Origin: Candidatus Rokubacteria bacterium RIFCSPLOWO2_02_FULL_73_56 | GTDB lineage: Bacteria; Methylomirabilota; Methylomirabilia; Rokubacteriales; CSP1-6 | Length of the DNA stretch: 37,018 nucleotides | Assembly: GCA_001788495.1 (NCBI GenBank) | Contig: MGCF01000132.1 | Coordinates: forward strand, 1 to 37,018 | Direction: 5' to 3' | Part shown: in pieces, positions 7,341-16,218 of the stretch | Layout: each line of letters begins with the position of its first letter | How positions within the stretch are numbered: the first letter of the stretch is position 1 | Made by a program: the position numbers and the translations under genes | The notes under the pieces: generated by a model | Seen by the model: only the letters and a program-made list of their open reading frames with translations | Database searches by the model: none | What the model was told of the DNA's origin: nothing

Positions 7341-8305
7341 GCGCCGGGCGCGGGCATCGCGGTCTCCTCGAACGCCCCGATCCGACGGAACTTGTCGTAG
7401 CGCTCGGCGACGAGCGTCTCCCGGGAGCGGCCCGCCAGCGCCCCGAGCTCCGCGCGGAGCGCCTCGCGCAGGTGGCGTGCCGCGCCCTCCCAGTCGCGAT
7501 GGGCGCCGCCGAGCGGCTCGGGCACGATCGTGTCGATCACGCCGAGGCGCAGGAGGTCGGGCGCCGTGATCTTCATCGACTCGGCGGCCTCGGGCGCCTT
7601 GCCCGCGTCGCCCCAGAGGATCGCCGCGCAGCCCTCTGGGGAGATCACCGAGTAGACCGCGTACTCGAGCATCAACACGCGGTTGCCCATGCCGATCGCG
7701 AGGGCTCCGCCGCTGCCCCCCTCCCCCGTCACCACCGCGATGAGCGGCACGCCGAGCGCCGCCATCCCGCGGAGGTTCCTCGCGATCGCCTCGGCCTGGC
7801 CGCGCTCCTCGGCGCCGATGCCGGGGTAGGCGCCCGGGGTGTCCACGAGCGTGATGACGGGCTTGGCGAACTTGTCGGCGAGCTGCATGAGACGCAGGGC
7901 CTTGCGGTACCCTTCGGGGTGCGGCATGCCGAAGTTCCGCGCCAGCTTCTCGCGCGTGTCACGGCCCTTCTGCTGGCCGATCACGACGACCCGCCGCTCC
8001 CCGAAGCGCGCCAGGCCGCCGACGATCGCCGCGTCGTCACCGTAGAGGCGGTCGCCGTGCAGCTCGACGAAGTCCTCGAAGAGCAGGCGGAAGAAGTCGC
8101 GCGTGTGCGGCCGCCGGGGGTGGCGGGCGAGCTGGGTGCGCTGCCAGGCGGTGAGACTCGCGTACGTGCGCTGCCGCAGGCGCGCGAGGCGCTCCTCGAG
8201 CCTGGGGATCTCGTCGCGGGCGCGCGGCGAGTCCTCCGCCTGGAGCGCCGTGATCCGGTTCTCGAGCTCGAGCAGCGGCTGCTCGAAGTCAAGCGCGTCC
8301 GGCAT
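7337..8305 (-). CDS. accA: Acetyl-CoA carboxylase carboxyltransferase subunit alpha
   Basis: A 322-aa AccA, the alpha half of the carboxyltransferase that moves CO2 from biotinyl-AccB to acetyl-CoA to make malonyl-CoA. Diagnostic stretches are LENRI...LEERL at the N-terminal helical part, [29 protein letters not shown], the oxyanion segment [13 protein letters not shown] and [14 protein letters not shown]. The length is close to the E. coli enzyme (319 aa). The ATG at 8305 lies within the end of dnaE (17-nt overlap), and dnaE-accA is a widely conserved pair. accD is not in the window. The 3' end overlaps the convergent regulator gene by four bases with no room for a terminator. Confidence 0.96.
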   Translation of the reverse strand: MPDALDFEQPLLELENRITALQAEDSPRARDEIPRLEERLARLRQRTYASLTAWQRTQLARHPRRPHTRDFFRLLFEDFVELHGDRLYGDDAAIVGGLARFGERRVVVIGQQKGRDTREKLARNFGMPHPEGYRKALRLMQLADKFAKPVITLVDTPGAYPGIGAEERGQAEAIARNLRGMAALGVPLIAVVTGEGGSGGALAIGMGNRVLMLEYAVYSVISPEGCAAILWGDAGKAPEAAESMKITAPDLLRLGVIDTIVPEPLGGAHRDWEGAARHLREALRAELGALAGRSRETLVAERYDKFRRIGAFEETAMPAPGA

Positions 8306-11300
8306 ATTCCACGCTGACGGCGCCGGGGCCCAGCACCGACTCGCCCCGCGCGACGAGCGCCGGGCTGCCGTCCACGGACAGGCCGCGGGCGCGCACGACG
8401 ACCTCCTGCGCGGGCAGCACGAGGTGCAGGAAGACCGGCACGCCGCCGGGGTGCGCGGCGCAGACCTGCCGCACCGCCGCCAGCACCGCCGCCGCGTCCT
8501 CGCCCGGCGCCACGCGGATCCGGCAGGCGTTCGGCTCGCCGCCCGCGGCACCGCCGCGGGGCCGGCCGCTGCCGTCGGCGAGCGCCTGCTCGAGCGGCCG
8601 GATGTCCTCGGCGAGGACCACCCGCCCCTTCTCGCCGTCGTCGACGCGCCCGCGCACGAGCACCGGCTCGCGCGCGCGCAGCACCGGCGCCGACGCCCTG
8701 AACGGCTCGGGGAACACCGTCACGTCCACCGTGCCGTCCATGTCCTCGAGCGTGAAGAACGCCATGCGGTTGCCGCTCTTGGTCTGCGTCTCCTTGAGGC
8801 CGCCGACGTGGCCGAAGAGGAGCACGCGGGCGCCGTGGCCCTTCGCGCCGAGGTCGCCGAGCGTGGTGATGCCGAGCGCGTCCACGACGTCGCGGTAGCG
8901 CGCGAGCGGATGGCCCGAGACGTAGAAGCCGAGGACCTCCTTCTCCCCGGCCAGCCGCGTGTCGTCGTCCCACTCGGGCACGACCTCGACCGCCGGCCCG
9001 CTCGCGCGGGCGGGCTCGGACGGCAGCAGCTCGAAGAACGACGCCTGGCCCTCGGCGCGGTCGCGCTGCTGACGCTGGCCGCTCTCGAGCGCCGCGTCGG
9101 CGGCGGCGAGGAGGTGCGCGCGCGGCAGGCCGAGCGAGTCGAACGCGCCCGCCTTGATCAGGCTCTCGAGCACGCGCCGGTTGACGAGGCGGAGGTCCAC
9201 GCGGGCGCAGAAGTCCTCGAGCGTCGTGAACGGCCCGACCTCGGCGCGCGTCGCGAGGATCGAGGCCATCGCGGCCTCGCCGACGTTCTTGATGGCGGCC
9301 AGGCCGAACCGGATCGTGTCGCCGGCGACGCTGAACCGCACGGCCGAGACGTTGACGTCGGGCGGCTCGACCCGGAGGCCCATCGCCCGGCACTCCTCGA
9401 TGTACTTCACGATCCTGTCGGTGTCGCCCATCTCCGACGTGAGCAGCGCCGCCATGAACTCGACCGGGTAGTTCGCCTTGAAGTACGCCGTCTGGTACGC
9501 GACGAGCGCGTACGCCGCGGCGTGGCTCTTGTTGAAGCCGTAGCCCGCGAACTTTTCCATCAGCTCCCAGACGTGGTCGGCCTTCGCCGCGGGCGTGCCG
9601 CGCTCGGCGCAGCCGGCGAGGAACTTGTCGCGCTGCTTCCCCATGAGCTCGCGGTCCTTCTTCCCCATCGCGCGGCGGAGCGTGTCCGCCTCGCCCATGG
9701 TGAAGCCGGCCATCTCGGAGGCGATCTGCATGATCTGTTCCTGATAGACCATGATCCCGTACGTCTCTCGCGTGAACTTCTCCATCGCGGGGTGCTCGTA
9801 CGTGATCCGCGACCGGCCGTGCTTGCGGGCGATGAAGTCCGGGATCAGGTCCATCGGGCCCGGCCGGTAGAGCGAGACCATCGCGATCAGGTCCTCGAGC
9901 CGCTCGGGCTTGAGCCCGCGGAGCGCGTCGCGCATGCCGCTCGACTCCAGCTGGAACACGCCGAAGGTCTTGGCCTCCGCCAGGAGCTCGTAGGCCCGCG
10001 CGTCGTCGAGCGGGATCGTGTCGAGGTCGAGCGGCACGCCCCGCGATTCCCGGACGAGCGCGACCGTGTTCGCGAGCACGGTCAGCGTCCGGAGGCCCAG
10101 GAAGTCCATCTTGAGCAGCCCGAGCTTCTCGATCGGGCCCATCGCGTAGCCGGTGATCAGCTCGGGGCGCTTGGGGTCCCGGTAGAGCGGGATGTGCTCG
10201 TCGAGCGGGTCGTCCGAGATGACCACCGCCGAGGCGTGGACGGAGGCGTGCCGCGTGCAGCCCTCGAGCGTCCGCGCGATGTCCCAGAGCTCCTTGAGGT
10301 GGGGCTGCCCCTTCACCTGCTCGGCCAGCGCCGGCGACTTCTGGTAGGCGTCGTCGAGCGTGATGTTCAGCGGGAAGTTCGGCACGAGCTTCGCGATCCG
10401 GTCGACGTCGGCGTAGGGCATGCCGAGGACCCGGCCGACGTCACGGATCGCGGCCTTCGCGCCGAGCGTCCCGAAGGTGATGATGTGGGCCACCCGGTCG
10501 CGGCCGTAGCGCTCGGCGACGTAGCGGATGACCTCGTCGCGCCGGTCGTCGGAGAAATCGATGTCCATGTCCGGCATCGAGATCCGTTCCGGATTCAGGA
10601 ACCGCTCGAACAGCAGTCCGTACCGCATCGGATCGATGTTCGTGATTCCCAGGCAGTACGCCGTCAGCGAGCCGGCCGACGACCCGCGCCCCGGCCCGAC
10701 GGCGATCCCCTGCTGACGCGCGTAGTGGATGAAGTCCCACACGACGAGGAAGTAGCCGGCGAAGCCCATCTTCTCGATGACGGCGAGCTCGTGCGCGAGC
10801 CGCGCCTCGAGCGCGTCCCCGGGGCTCGGACCGTAGCGCCGGCGGAGCCCGGCGCGGGCGAGCTCGCCGAGGTAGCTGTCGCGCGTGTGCTCTTCGGGGA
10901 CGACGTAGTGCGGCAGGTGGAACGCGCCGAAGTCGAGGGTGAGATTGCAGCGCTCCGCGACGGCGAGCGTGTTGCGACACGCCTCCGGCAGCTCGGCGAA
11001 GACCCGCGCCATCTCCTCCGCCGACTTGACGTAGAACTCCTGTGTCGAGAAGCGGAAGCGGCCCGGATCGCCGAGCGTCGTGCCGGTCTGGATGCAGAGG
11101 AGCGCCTCGTGGGCGTGCGCGTGGCCCCCCTCGAGGTAGTGCGAGTCGTTGGTGCCCACGACCGGGGCGCCGAGCGCGCGCGCGATCTCGAGCGTCGCGG
11201 CCGTGACCCGCACCTGCTCCTCGAGGCCGTGCGCCTGGACCTCCATGAAGTAGTGCGCGCGCCCGAACACCTCCTGGTACCAGCCGGCGACCTCGCGCGC

Positions 11301-11774
11301 CCGGGCCGCGTCGCCCGCCGAGAGCAGGCGCGAGACCTCCGAGTTGAGGCACCCGGAGAGGACGAGCAGGCCGTCGGCGTGCTGGGCGAGCAGCTCCCGG
11401 TCGACGCGCGGCTTGTAGTAGAAGCCCTCGAGGTACGCCTTCGAGACCAGCTTGATGAGGTTCCTGTACCCGGCGCGGTTCCGCACGAGGACCGTGAGGT
11501 GGTTCGCGCCCTCGTACCCGCCGTCCTGCGAGCCGCGGTCCTTGCGGCTCCCGGGCGCCACGTAGAGCTCGCAGCCGAGGATCGGCTTGACCCCCGCCTT
11601 CTGCGCCGCCAGGTAGAAGTCGATCGCGCCGAAGAGGTTGCCGTGGTCGGTGAGCGCGATCGCCGGGAAGCGCAGCGCCTTCGCCCGCGCGACGAGCTTC
11701 TCGAGCTGCGCGGCGCCGTCGAGGAGGCTGTACTCCGAATGGACGTGGAGGTGGACGAACTCGCTATGGTGCAT
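8289..11774 (-). CDS. dnaE: DNA polymerase III subunit alpha
   Basis: A 1161-aa DnaE1-type replicative polymerase. The N-terminal PHP domain keeps an apparently complete metal site: H10, H12, D19, D43-H44, E69 and H92, followed by the NDSHY motif. The polymerase core contains PDMDIDF with D401 and D403 and the [10 protein letters not shown] segment carrying the third aspartate. [13 protein letters not shown] and a C-terminal OB-fold (about 980-1060, [18 protein letters not shown]) follow. ATG 11774 is preceded by a GGAG site lying in the loop of a small GGCTC/GAGCC stem. Position between guaA and accA suggests one operon. Length and architecture match family members such as E. coli DnaE (1160 aa). 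Confidence 0.97.
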   Translation of the reverse strand: MHHSEFVHLHVHSEYSLLDGAAQLEKLVARAKALRFPAIALTDHGNLFGAIDFYLAAQKAGVKPILGCELYVAPGSRKDRGSQDGGYEGANHLTVLVRNRAGYRNLIKLVSKAYLEGFYYKPRVDRELLAQHADGLLVLSGCLNSEVSRLLSAGDAARAREVAGWYQEVFGRAHYFMEVQAHGLEEQVRVTAATLEIARALGAPVVGTNDSHYLEGGHAHAHEALLCIQTGTTLGDPGRFRFSTQEFYVKSAEEMARVFAELPEACRNTLAVAERCNLTLDFGAFHLPHYVVPEEHTRDSYLGELARAGLRRRYGPSPGDALEARLAHELAVIEKMGFAGYFLVVWDFIHYARQQGIAVGPGRGSSAGSLTAYCLGITNIDPMRYGLLFERFLNPERISMPDMDIDFSDDRRDEVIRYVAERYGRDRVAHIITFGTLGAKAAIRDVGRVLGMPYADVDRIAKLVPNFPLNITLDDAYQKSPALAEQVKGQPHLKELWDIARTLEGCTRHASVHASAVVISDDPLDEHIPLYRDPKRPELITGYAMGPIEKLGLLKMDFLGLRTLTVLANTVALVRESRGVPLDLDTIPLDDARAYELLAEAKTFGVFQLESSGMRDALRGLKPERLEDLIAMVSLYRPGPMDLIPDFIARKHGRSRITYEHPAMEKFTRETYGIMVYQEQIMQIASEMAGFTMGEADTLRRAMGKKDRELMGKQRDKFLAGCAERGTPAAKADHVWELMEKFAGYGFNKSHAAAYALVAYQTAYFKANYPVEFMAALLTSEMGDTDRIVKYIEECRAMGLRVEPPDVNVSAVRFSVAGDTIRFGLAAIKNVGEAAMASILATRAEVGPFTTLEDFCARVDLRLVNRRVLESLIKAGAFDSLGLPRAHLLAAADAALESGQRQQRDRAEGQASFFELLPSEPARASGPAVEVVPEWDDDTRLAGEKEVLGFYVSGHPLARYRDVVDALGITTLGDLGAKGHGARVLLFGHVGGLKETQTKSGNRMAFFTLEDMDGTVDVTVFPEPFRASAPVLRAREPVLVRGRVDDGEKGRVVLAEDIRPLEQALADGSGRPRGGAAGGEPNACRIRVAPGEDAAAVLAAVRQVCAAHPGGVPVFLHLVLPAQEVVVRARGLSVDGSPALVARGESVLGPGAVSVEYAGRA

Positions 11775-11828
11775 GGCTCATCTCCGAGCCACCGAAGCGT
11801 CGGCGCGGCCTTCGAGCGGCCTCACCTC

Positions 11829-13382
11829 CTACTCCCACTCGATGGTGGACGGGGGCTTGGACGAGATGTCGAAGACCACGCGGTTGACGCCCTTGACCTC
11901 GTTGATGATCCGGTTGGAGATGCGTCCGAGCAGGTCGTAGGGCAGCCGCGCCCAGTCGGCGGTCATCGCGTCCTGGCTCATCACGGCGCGCAGCGCGATC
12001 ACGTGCGCGTAGGTGCGGAAGTCGCCCATCACGCCCACCGTCCGGATCGGCAGCAGCACGGCGAAGGCCTGCCAGACCTCGCGCTCGAGGCCGGCCGCCC
12101 GCACCTCCTCCTGGACGATCGCGTCGGCGTCGCGCAGGACGTCGAGGCGCTCGGGCGCGACCTCGCCGAGGACGCGGATCGCCAGGCCCGGGCCCGGGAA
12201 CGGCTGGCGCCAGACGATGTCGGACGGGAGCCCGAGCAGCTCCCCGAGCTGCCGCACCTCGTCCTTGAAGAGCTCGCGCAGGGGCTCGATCAGCTTGAAC
12301 TGCATCGTGAGCGGGAGGCCCCCGACGTTGTGATGCGTCTTGATCGTCGCCGACGGACCGCGGAACGAGACCGACTCGATCACGTCCGGGTAGAGCGTGC
12401 CCTGGGCGAGCCAGGGGATGTCGCCCAGGCGGCGCGCCTCGTCCTCGAAGACGGCGATGAACTCGGCGCCGATCCGCTTGCGCTTGAGCTCGGGATCGGT
12501 CACGCCGCGAAGAACATCGAGAAATCGCCTGGATGCATCGACATGGATCAGATTGATCTTGAAGGCATCCCGGAAGGTGTGCACGACCGACTGGGCCTCG
12601 CCCTTGCGCAGGAGCCCGTTGTCCACGAAGACGCACGTGAGCTGCTCGCCGATCGCCCGGTGCACGAGGACGGCGACGACCGAGGAGTCCACCCCACCCG
12701 AGAGCGCGCAGAGCACCCGCCCGGCGCCGACTTGCGCGCGGATCGCCCGGACGGTGGCGTCGATGAAGCCCGCCATGGACCACGTGCGCCCGACGCCGCA
12801 GATGTCGAGGAAGTTGTCGAAGATCTTCCTCCCCTGCGGCGTGTGGACCACCTCGGGGTGGAACTGGACGGCGTAGAGGCGCCGCGCCTCGTCGGCCATC
12901 GCGGCGACCGGGCAGTTCGGCGTGGCCCCGAGCGCCGTGAAGCCCTTGGGCGGGCGCAGCACCGTGTCGCCGTGGCTCATCCACACGGTGAGCCGTCCGT
13001 CGGCGTCGGGCGTCACGCCGCGAAACAGGGGGCTCGCGCCCGCACGGAGCTCGATCTCGGCGCGGCCGTACTCCCGCCGCTCGGCGGGAACGACGTGGCC
13101 GCCCAGCAGGTAGCCCATCGCCTGCATGCCGTAACAGATCCCGAGGACGGGGACGCCCGCCTCGAAGAGCGCCTTCGGCGGCAGGGGCGCGCCGTCCTCG
13201 TACACGCTCGAGGGGCCCCCGGAGAGGATGATCCCCTTCACGCCCTGGGCGAGGATCTGCTCGAGCGGGTGCGTGCAGGTGAAGATCTCCGAGTAGACGG
13301 ACATCTCGCGGACGCGGCGGGCGATCAGCTGGGTGTACTGGCCGCCGAAGTCCAGGACCGCGATCTTGTCGGCCGCGATCAC
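11829..13382 (-). CDS. guaA: GMP synthase (glutamine-hydrolysing)
   Basis: A 517-aa two-domain enzyme converting XMP to GMP with ATP and glutamine. The class I glutamine amidotransferase domain (1-200) has the nucleophile C83 in GICYGMQ and the HPE of the triad in [10 protein letters not shown]. The ATP pyrophosphatase domain has the P-loop LSGGVDSS (about 225-232). The C-terminal dimerisation domain ends in the family signature PPSTIEWE. The start is GTG 13382, 13 nt after the guaB-like stop, with a weak ribosome site. The preceding gene supplies XMP, so the pair forms a guaBA operon for guanine nucleotides. Confidence 0.97.
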   Translation of the reverse strand: MIAADKIAVLDFGGQYTQLIARRVREMSVYSEIFTCTHPLEQILAQGVKGIILSGGPSSVYEDGAPLPPKALFEAGVPVLGICYGMQAMGYLLGGHVVPAERREYGRAEIELRAGASPLFRGVTPDADGRLTVWMSHGDTVLRPPKGFTALGATPNCPVAAMADEARRLYAVQFHPEVVHTPQGRKIFDNFLDICGVGRTWSMAGFIDATVRAIRAQVGAGRVLCALSGGVDSSVVAVLVHRAIGEQLTCVFVDNGLLRKGEAQSVVHTFRDAFKINLIHVDASRRFLDVLRGVTDPELKRKRIGAEFIAVFEDEARRLGDIPWLAQGTLYPDVIESVSFRGPSATIKTHHNVGGLPLTMQFKLIEPLRELFKDEVRQLGELLGLPSDIVWRQPFPGPGLAIRVLGEVAPERLDVLRDADAIVQEEVRAAGLEREVWQAFAVLLPIRTVGVMGDFRTYAHVIALRAVMSQDAMTADWARLPYDLLGRISNRIINEVKGVNRVVFDISSKPPSTIEWE

Positions 13383-13395
13383 GCCCAGCGCCCCG

Positions 13396-14556
13396 CTACC
13401 GGGGGCGCCCCAGCTTCTGAGCCTGCTGGAAGACCTTGCCTTCCGTCTTGATCGTGGGCGCGATGATCAGCTCGGTGAGCTGGAGCTCCCGGATGCTGCG
13501 GGCGCCGACGGAGCCCATGCAGGTCCGGATCGCGCCGACCAGGTTGAGCGTGCCGTCCTCCGTGAAGGCCGGCCCGAACAGGATCTGCTCGAGCGACCCG
13601 GCGATGCCCACGCGGATGCGCGTGCCGCGCGGCAGGTTCGCGTGCGGCGTCGCCATGCCCCAGTGGAAGCCGCGCCCGGGCGCCTCGACGGCGCGCGCGA
13701 AGGCGGAGCCGATCATGACCGCGTCGGCGCCCGAGGCGAGCGCCTTGCAGACGTCCCCGCCCGTCGTCATGCCGCCGTCCGTGATGATCGGCACGTAGCG
13801 GCCCTTCTGCTTGCAGTAGAAGTCGCGCGCGGCCGCCGCGTCCGCGGTGGCCGTGACCTGCGGCACGCCGAGGCCGAGCACCTCGCGGCTCGTGCACGCC
13901 GCGCCGGGCCCGACGCCGATCAGCAGCGCGTCGGCGCCCACGTCCATCAGCTCGAGGCACGCCTCGTACGTGACCACGTTGCCGATGATCAGCGGGATCG
14001 CGAGCTGCTTCTTGAGCTTGCGGAGGTCGACCGGCGTGTACTCGGTGGCGATGTGGCGGGCCGTCGTGACCGTGGACTGGACGACGAAGACGTCGGCGCC
14101 GGCCTCCTGCGCGATCTGCGCGAAGCGCTCCGCGCGCTGCGGGATCGAGGAGACGACGGCGGGCCCGCCGCCCTTCTTGATCTCGCTGATGCGCTGGTGG
14201 ATCAGCTCCTCCTTGATCGGCTCGCCGTAGATGGACTGGATGATCTTGGTCGCTTCCTCCTGGCTCGCCGAGACGATGCGGTCGAGGACCTCCTCGGGGT
14301 TCGCGTAGCGGGAGAAGACGCCCTCGAGGTTCAGCACCGCGAGGCCGCCGAGCCGGCCCATCTCGATGCCGAGCCTGGGGCCGACCACGCCGTCCATCGC
14401 GGCGGCGATGATCGGGATCTCGAACCGGTGACCGCCGAGCTCCCACGAGATGTCGACCTCGTTGGGGTTGACCGTGACCGCCCCCGGCACCAGCGCGATG
14501 TCATCGAAGCCGTACGCCACCCGTGCCTTGCGCCCCCGGCCGACCCACATCCCCAT
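13396..14556 (-). CDS. guaB: IMP dehydrogenase, GuaB3-like, lacking CBS domains
   Basis: A 386-aa protein of the IMPDH/GMPR TIM-barrel family. The N-terminal pattern (MG[18 protein letters not shown]) and the C-terminal [21 protein letters not shown] and NLPRGTRI segments match the GuaB3 subgroup (IMPDH-related proteins of actinobacteria and cyanobacteria) more than canonical GuaB. The CBS pair normally inserted after about residue 90 is absent. Unlike the mycobacterial GuaB3 as I recall it, the catalytic loop [12 protein letters not shown] keeps C221, so IMP oxidation to XMP is plausible. ATG 14556 has GGGAGGAG 6 nt upstream; the longer frame to 14625 is rejected. It is the only IMPDH in the window and lies directly upstream of guaA. 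Confidence 0.9.
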   Translation of the reverse strand: MGMWVGRGRKARVAYGFDDIALVPGAVTVNPNEVDISWELGGHRFEIPIIAAAMDGVVGPRLGIEMGRLGGLAVLNLEGVFSRYANPEEVLDRIVSASQEEATKIIQSIYGEPIKEELIHQRISEIKKGGGPAVVSSIPQRAERFAQIAQEAGADVFVVQSTVTTARHIATEYTPVDLRKLKKQLAIPLIIGNVVTYEACLELMDVGADALLIGVGPGAACTSREVLGLGVPQVTATADAAAARDFYCKQKGRYVPIITDGGMTTGGDVCKALASGADAVMIGSAFARAVEAPGRGFHWGMATPHANLPRGTRIRVGIAGSLEQILFGPAFTEDGTLNLVGAIRTCMGSVGARSIRELQLTELIIAPTIKTEGKVFQQAQKLGRPR

Positions 14557-14595
14557 CGGCTCTCCTCCCGTCGCGCTCCCCCGTGGTCGCCCGCC

Positions 14596-14618
14596 ACGAT
14601 CCCGTATATAGGGATCGT
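14596..14618. repeat. Inverted repeat in guaB leader
   Basis: ACGATCCC (14596-14603) and GGGATCGT (14611-14618) form perfect 8-bp arms around the AT-rich centre GTATATA. The element lies about 25-45 nt downstream of the predicted guaB start site and 40 nt before the ribosome site. It could be a repressor operator for guanine nucleotide control or a transcript hairpin. Confidence 0.5.
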
Positions 14619-14647
14619 CCACCACCAGTCATACCAGATTTCGTACC

Positions 14648-14676
14648 ACTATACCGGCGGGCCCCGTGGGTGTCAA
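14648..14676 (-). promoter_or_regulatory. Near-consensus sigma70 promoter for guaB-guaA-dnaE-accA
   Basis: The minus strand carries a perfect TTGACA (-35, 14676-14671), a 17-nt spacer and TATAGT (-10, 14653-14648, five of six consensus). Initiation would be near 14641, giving a leader of about 85 nt containing the inverted repeat at 14596-14618. This is the strongest housekeeping promoter I see in the window. Confidence 0.75.
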
Positions 14677-14683
14677 CGCGGAA

Positions 14684-14700
14684 GGCCCCGGCGCGGGGCC
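14684..14700 (-). terminator. Possible weak terminator after coaX
   Basis: GGCCCC and GGGGCC arms with a 5-nt loop lie 12 nt after the coaX stop on the minus strand, followed only by TTCC rather than a proper U-tract. It stands between coaX and the guaB promoter -35 box, a sensible place for a terminator. Without a U-run, intrinsic termination is doubtful. Confidence 0.3.
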
Positions 14701-14711
14701 GGCGTCGCGGG

Positions 14712-15482
14712 TCAGGCCGGGTACGCCGCCTCGTAGATCAGGCGCAGGCCCTCGAGGCGCAGGTGCTCGTCCACGTGCTGGATCGAGCGCGCCACGTCGG
14801 CGATCAGCGACACGAGGCCCCCCGTCGCGATGACCTTCGGTGCGCCGCCGAGCTCCGCCTTCATCCGCTCGACGAGGCCGTCGATCAGGCCCGCGTAGCC
14901 GTAGATCACGCCCGACTGGATGTTCGTCACCGTGTTGCGCCCGATCGCCTCCTTCGGCCGCACCAGCTCCACCCGGAACAGGCGCGCGGCGCGGGCGACG
15001 AGCGAGTCCACCGCGGTGCTGATCCCCGGCGCGATCGCGCCGCCGACGAACTCGCCACGCGCGTTCACGCAGTGGAAGGTCGTGGCCGTTCCGAGGTCGA
15101 TGACGATGAGCGGCGGGCCGTAGATCACGGCGGCCGCGTAGGCATCCACGATGCGGTCGGGGCCGACCTCGCGCGGATTGTCCACGGCGAGCGCCATCGG
15201 CACGTTGACGCCGGGCTCGACGCTGAAGGGCGCGTGGCCGAAGTACTCCTCGCACATGCGCTCGAGCGTCTGCTGGACCGGCGGCACGACGTTCGAGAGC
15301 GCGATGCCACGGATGTCGCTCGCCTGGATGCCGCGCGTGCGCAGCAGGGTCTCGAAGAAGATCCCGTACTCGTCCGCGGTCTGCTCCCGGCGGCTCGTGA
15401 GCCGCCAGGAGACGAGGAGTCGGGGCCCCTCGAAGACGCCGATCTTCGTGTTCGTGTTGCCGACGTCAGCGACGAGCAGCAT
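14712..15482 (-). CDS. coaX: Type III pantothenate kinase
   Basis: A 256-aa ASKHA-fold kinase that phosphorylates pantothenate, the first step of CoA synthesis. Seen in the sequence: the phosphate-binding [10 protein letters not shown] at residues 6-15, NPREVGPDRIVDA for pantothenate binding, DLGTATTFHCV with the catalytic aspartate, GGAIAPGI, and ATGGL near the C-terminus. The length equals the family norm. ATG 15482 lies 17 nt inside the 3' end of birA; the birA-coaX pairing is common in bacteria. It is the last gene of the valS-birA-coaX group. Confidence 0.96.
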   Translation of the reverse strand: MLLVADVGNTNTKIGVFEGPRLLVSWRLTSRREQTADEYGIFFETLLRTRGIQASDIRGIALSNVVPPVQQTLERMCEEYFGHAPFSVEPGVNVPMALAVDNPREVGPDRIVDAYAAAVIYGPPLIVIDLGTATTFHCVNARGEFVGGAIAPGISTAVDSLVARAARLFRVELVRPKEAIGRNTVTNIQSGVIYGYAGLIDGLVERMKAELGGAPKVIATGGLVSLIADVARSIQHVDEHLRLEGLRLIYEAAYPA

Positions 15483-16218
15483 GCGTCACCCCGCTCTCGG
15501 TGATCTCCCCGGCCATCACGCGCCGCACGGCGGCGCCGTCGTCCACGAGAAGGGCGCCGTCGGCGTCGAGGCCAACCGCCGTGCCCTCGAGGCCGTCGAC
15601 CGTCACGCGGCGGCCGACGGTGTCGGCGAGCGCGAGCCACCGCGCGCGCACCGGGCCGACGCCCTCCCCCTCGAGCCGCGCGCGCCAGACATCGAACGCC
15701 TCGAGGAGCGCGGCGAGGAGGGTGTCCCGCTCGACGGAGCGCCCGGTCTCGATGCGCACCGACGTCGCCCCGGCGTCGAGCGGCGGCGCGAAGCTCGCCT
15801 GGTGCAGGTTGACGCCGACGCCGACCACGAGGAGCGGCGCCGGCGTCAGGCGCGACTCGACGAGAATGCCCGCCAGCTTCCTGCCGCCGACGAGGACGTC
15901 GTTCGGCCACTTGAGCCGGGGCGCCAGGCCGGCCGCCGCGGCCAGCGCCTCGGCGACCGCGACGGCGCTCGCCAGCGATACGGCCGCCAGCCGCGCCAGC
16001 GGCAGACGCGGGCGGACCACGATGGACGCGAGCAGGCTCGCGCCGGGCGCGTCGGCCCAGGCGCGTCCCCGGCGGCCGCGCCCCGCCGTCTGGTGGTCCG
16101 CCACGACCACGGTCCGGTCCGGCGCCCCCTCGGCGGCGAGCGCGAGGGCGACCGCCTGCGTGGACTCGACGGTGTCCAGGCGGACGACGGGCGGCCCGGG
16201 CCTAGGCGGCGCCGTCAC
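15466..16218 (-). CDS. birA: Biotin-[acetyl-CoA-carboxylase] ligase, without repressor domain
   Basis: A 250-aa biotin protein ligase that makes biotinyl-5'-AMP and attaches biotin to AccB. Seen: DTVESTQ at the N-terminus, the adenylate-binding loop [13 protein letters not shown] (about 42-54), [20 protein letters not shown] and the C-terminal SH3-like domain with [17 protein letters not shown]. No N-terminal winged helix precedes the catalytic domain, so it is a group I ligase and cannot act as a biotin-responsive repressor. The start is GTG 16218, 17 nt inside the valS end. The partner AccA subunit is encoded about 7 kb away. Confidence 0.94.
   Translation of the reverse strand: MTAPPRPGPPVVRLDTVESTQAVALALAAEGAPDRTVVVADHQTAGRGRRGRAWADAPGASLLASIVVRPRLPLARLAAVSLASAVAVAEALAAAAGLAPRLKWPNDVLVGGRKLAGILVESRLTPAPLLVVGVGVNLHQASFAPPLDAGATSVRIETGRSVERDTLLAALLEAFDVWRARLEGEGVGPVRARWLALADTVGRRVTVDGLEGTAVGLDADGALLVDDGAAVRRVMAGEITESGVTHAARR

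Noticed and set aside
8103-13451. 1782-codon open frame on the plus strand, antisense to dnaE and guaA
   Set aside because: It is a shadow of very high GC codon usage; the translation is Arg/Ala/Val-rich with no domain, while the opposite strand encodes complete dnaE and guaA.
14557-14625. Longer start (14625) for the GuaB3-like gene
   Set aside because: It lies within the leader palindrome, and GGGAGGAG favours ATG 14556.
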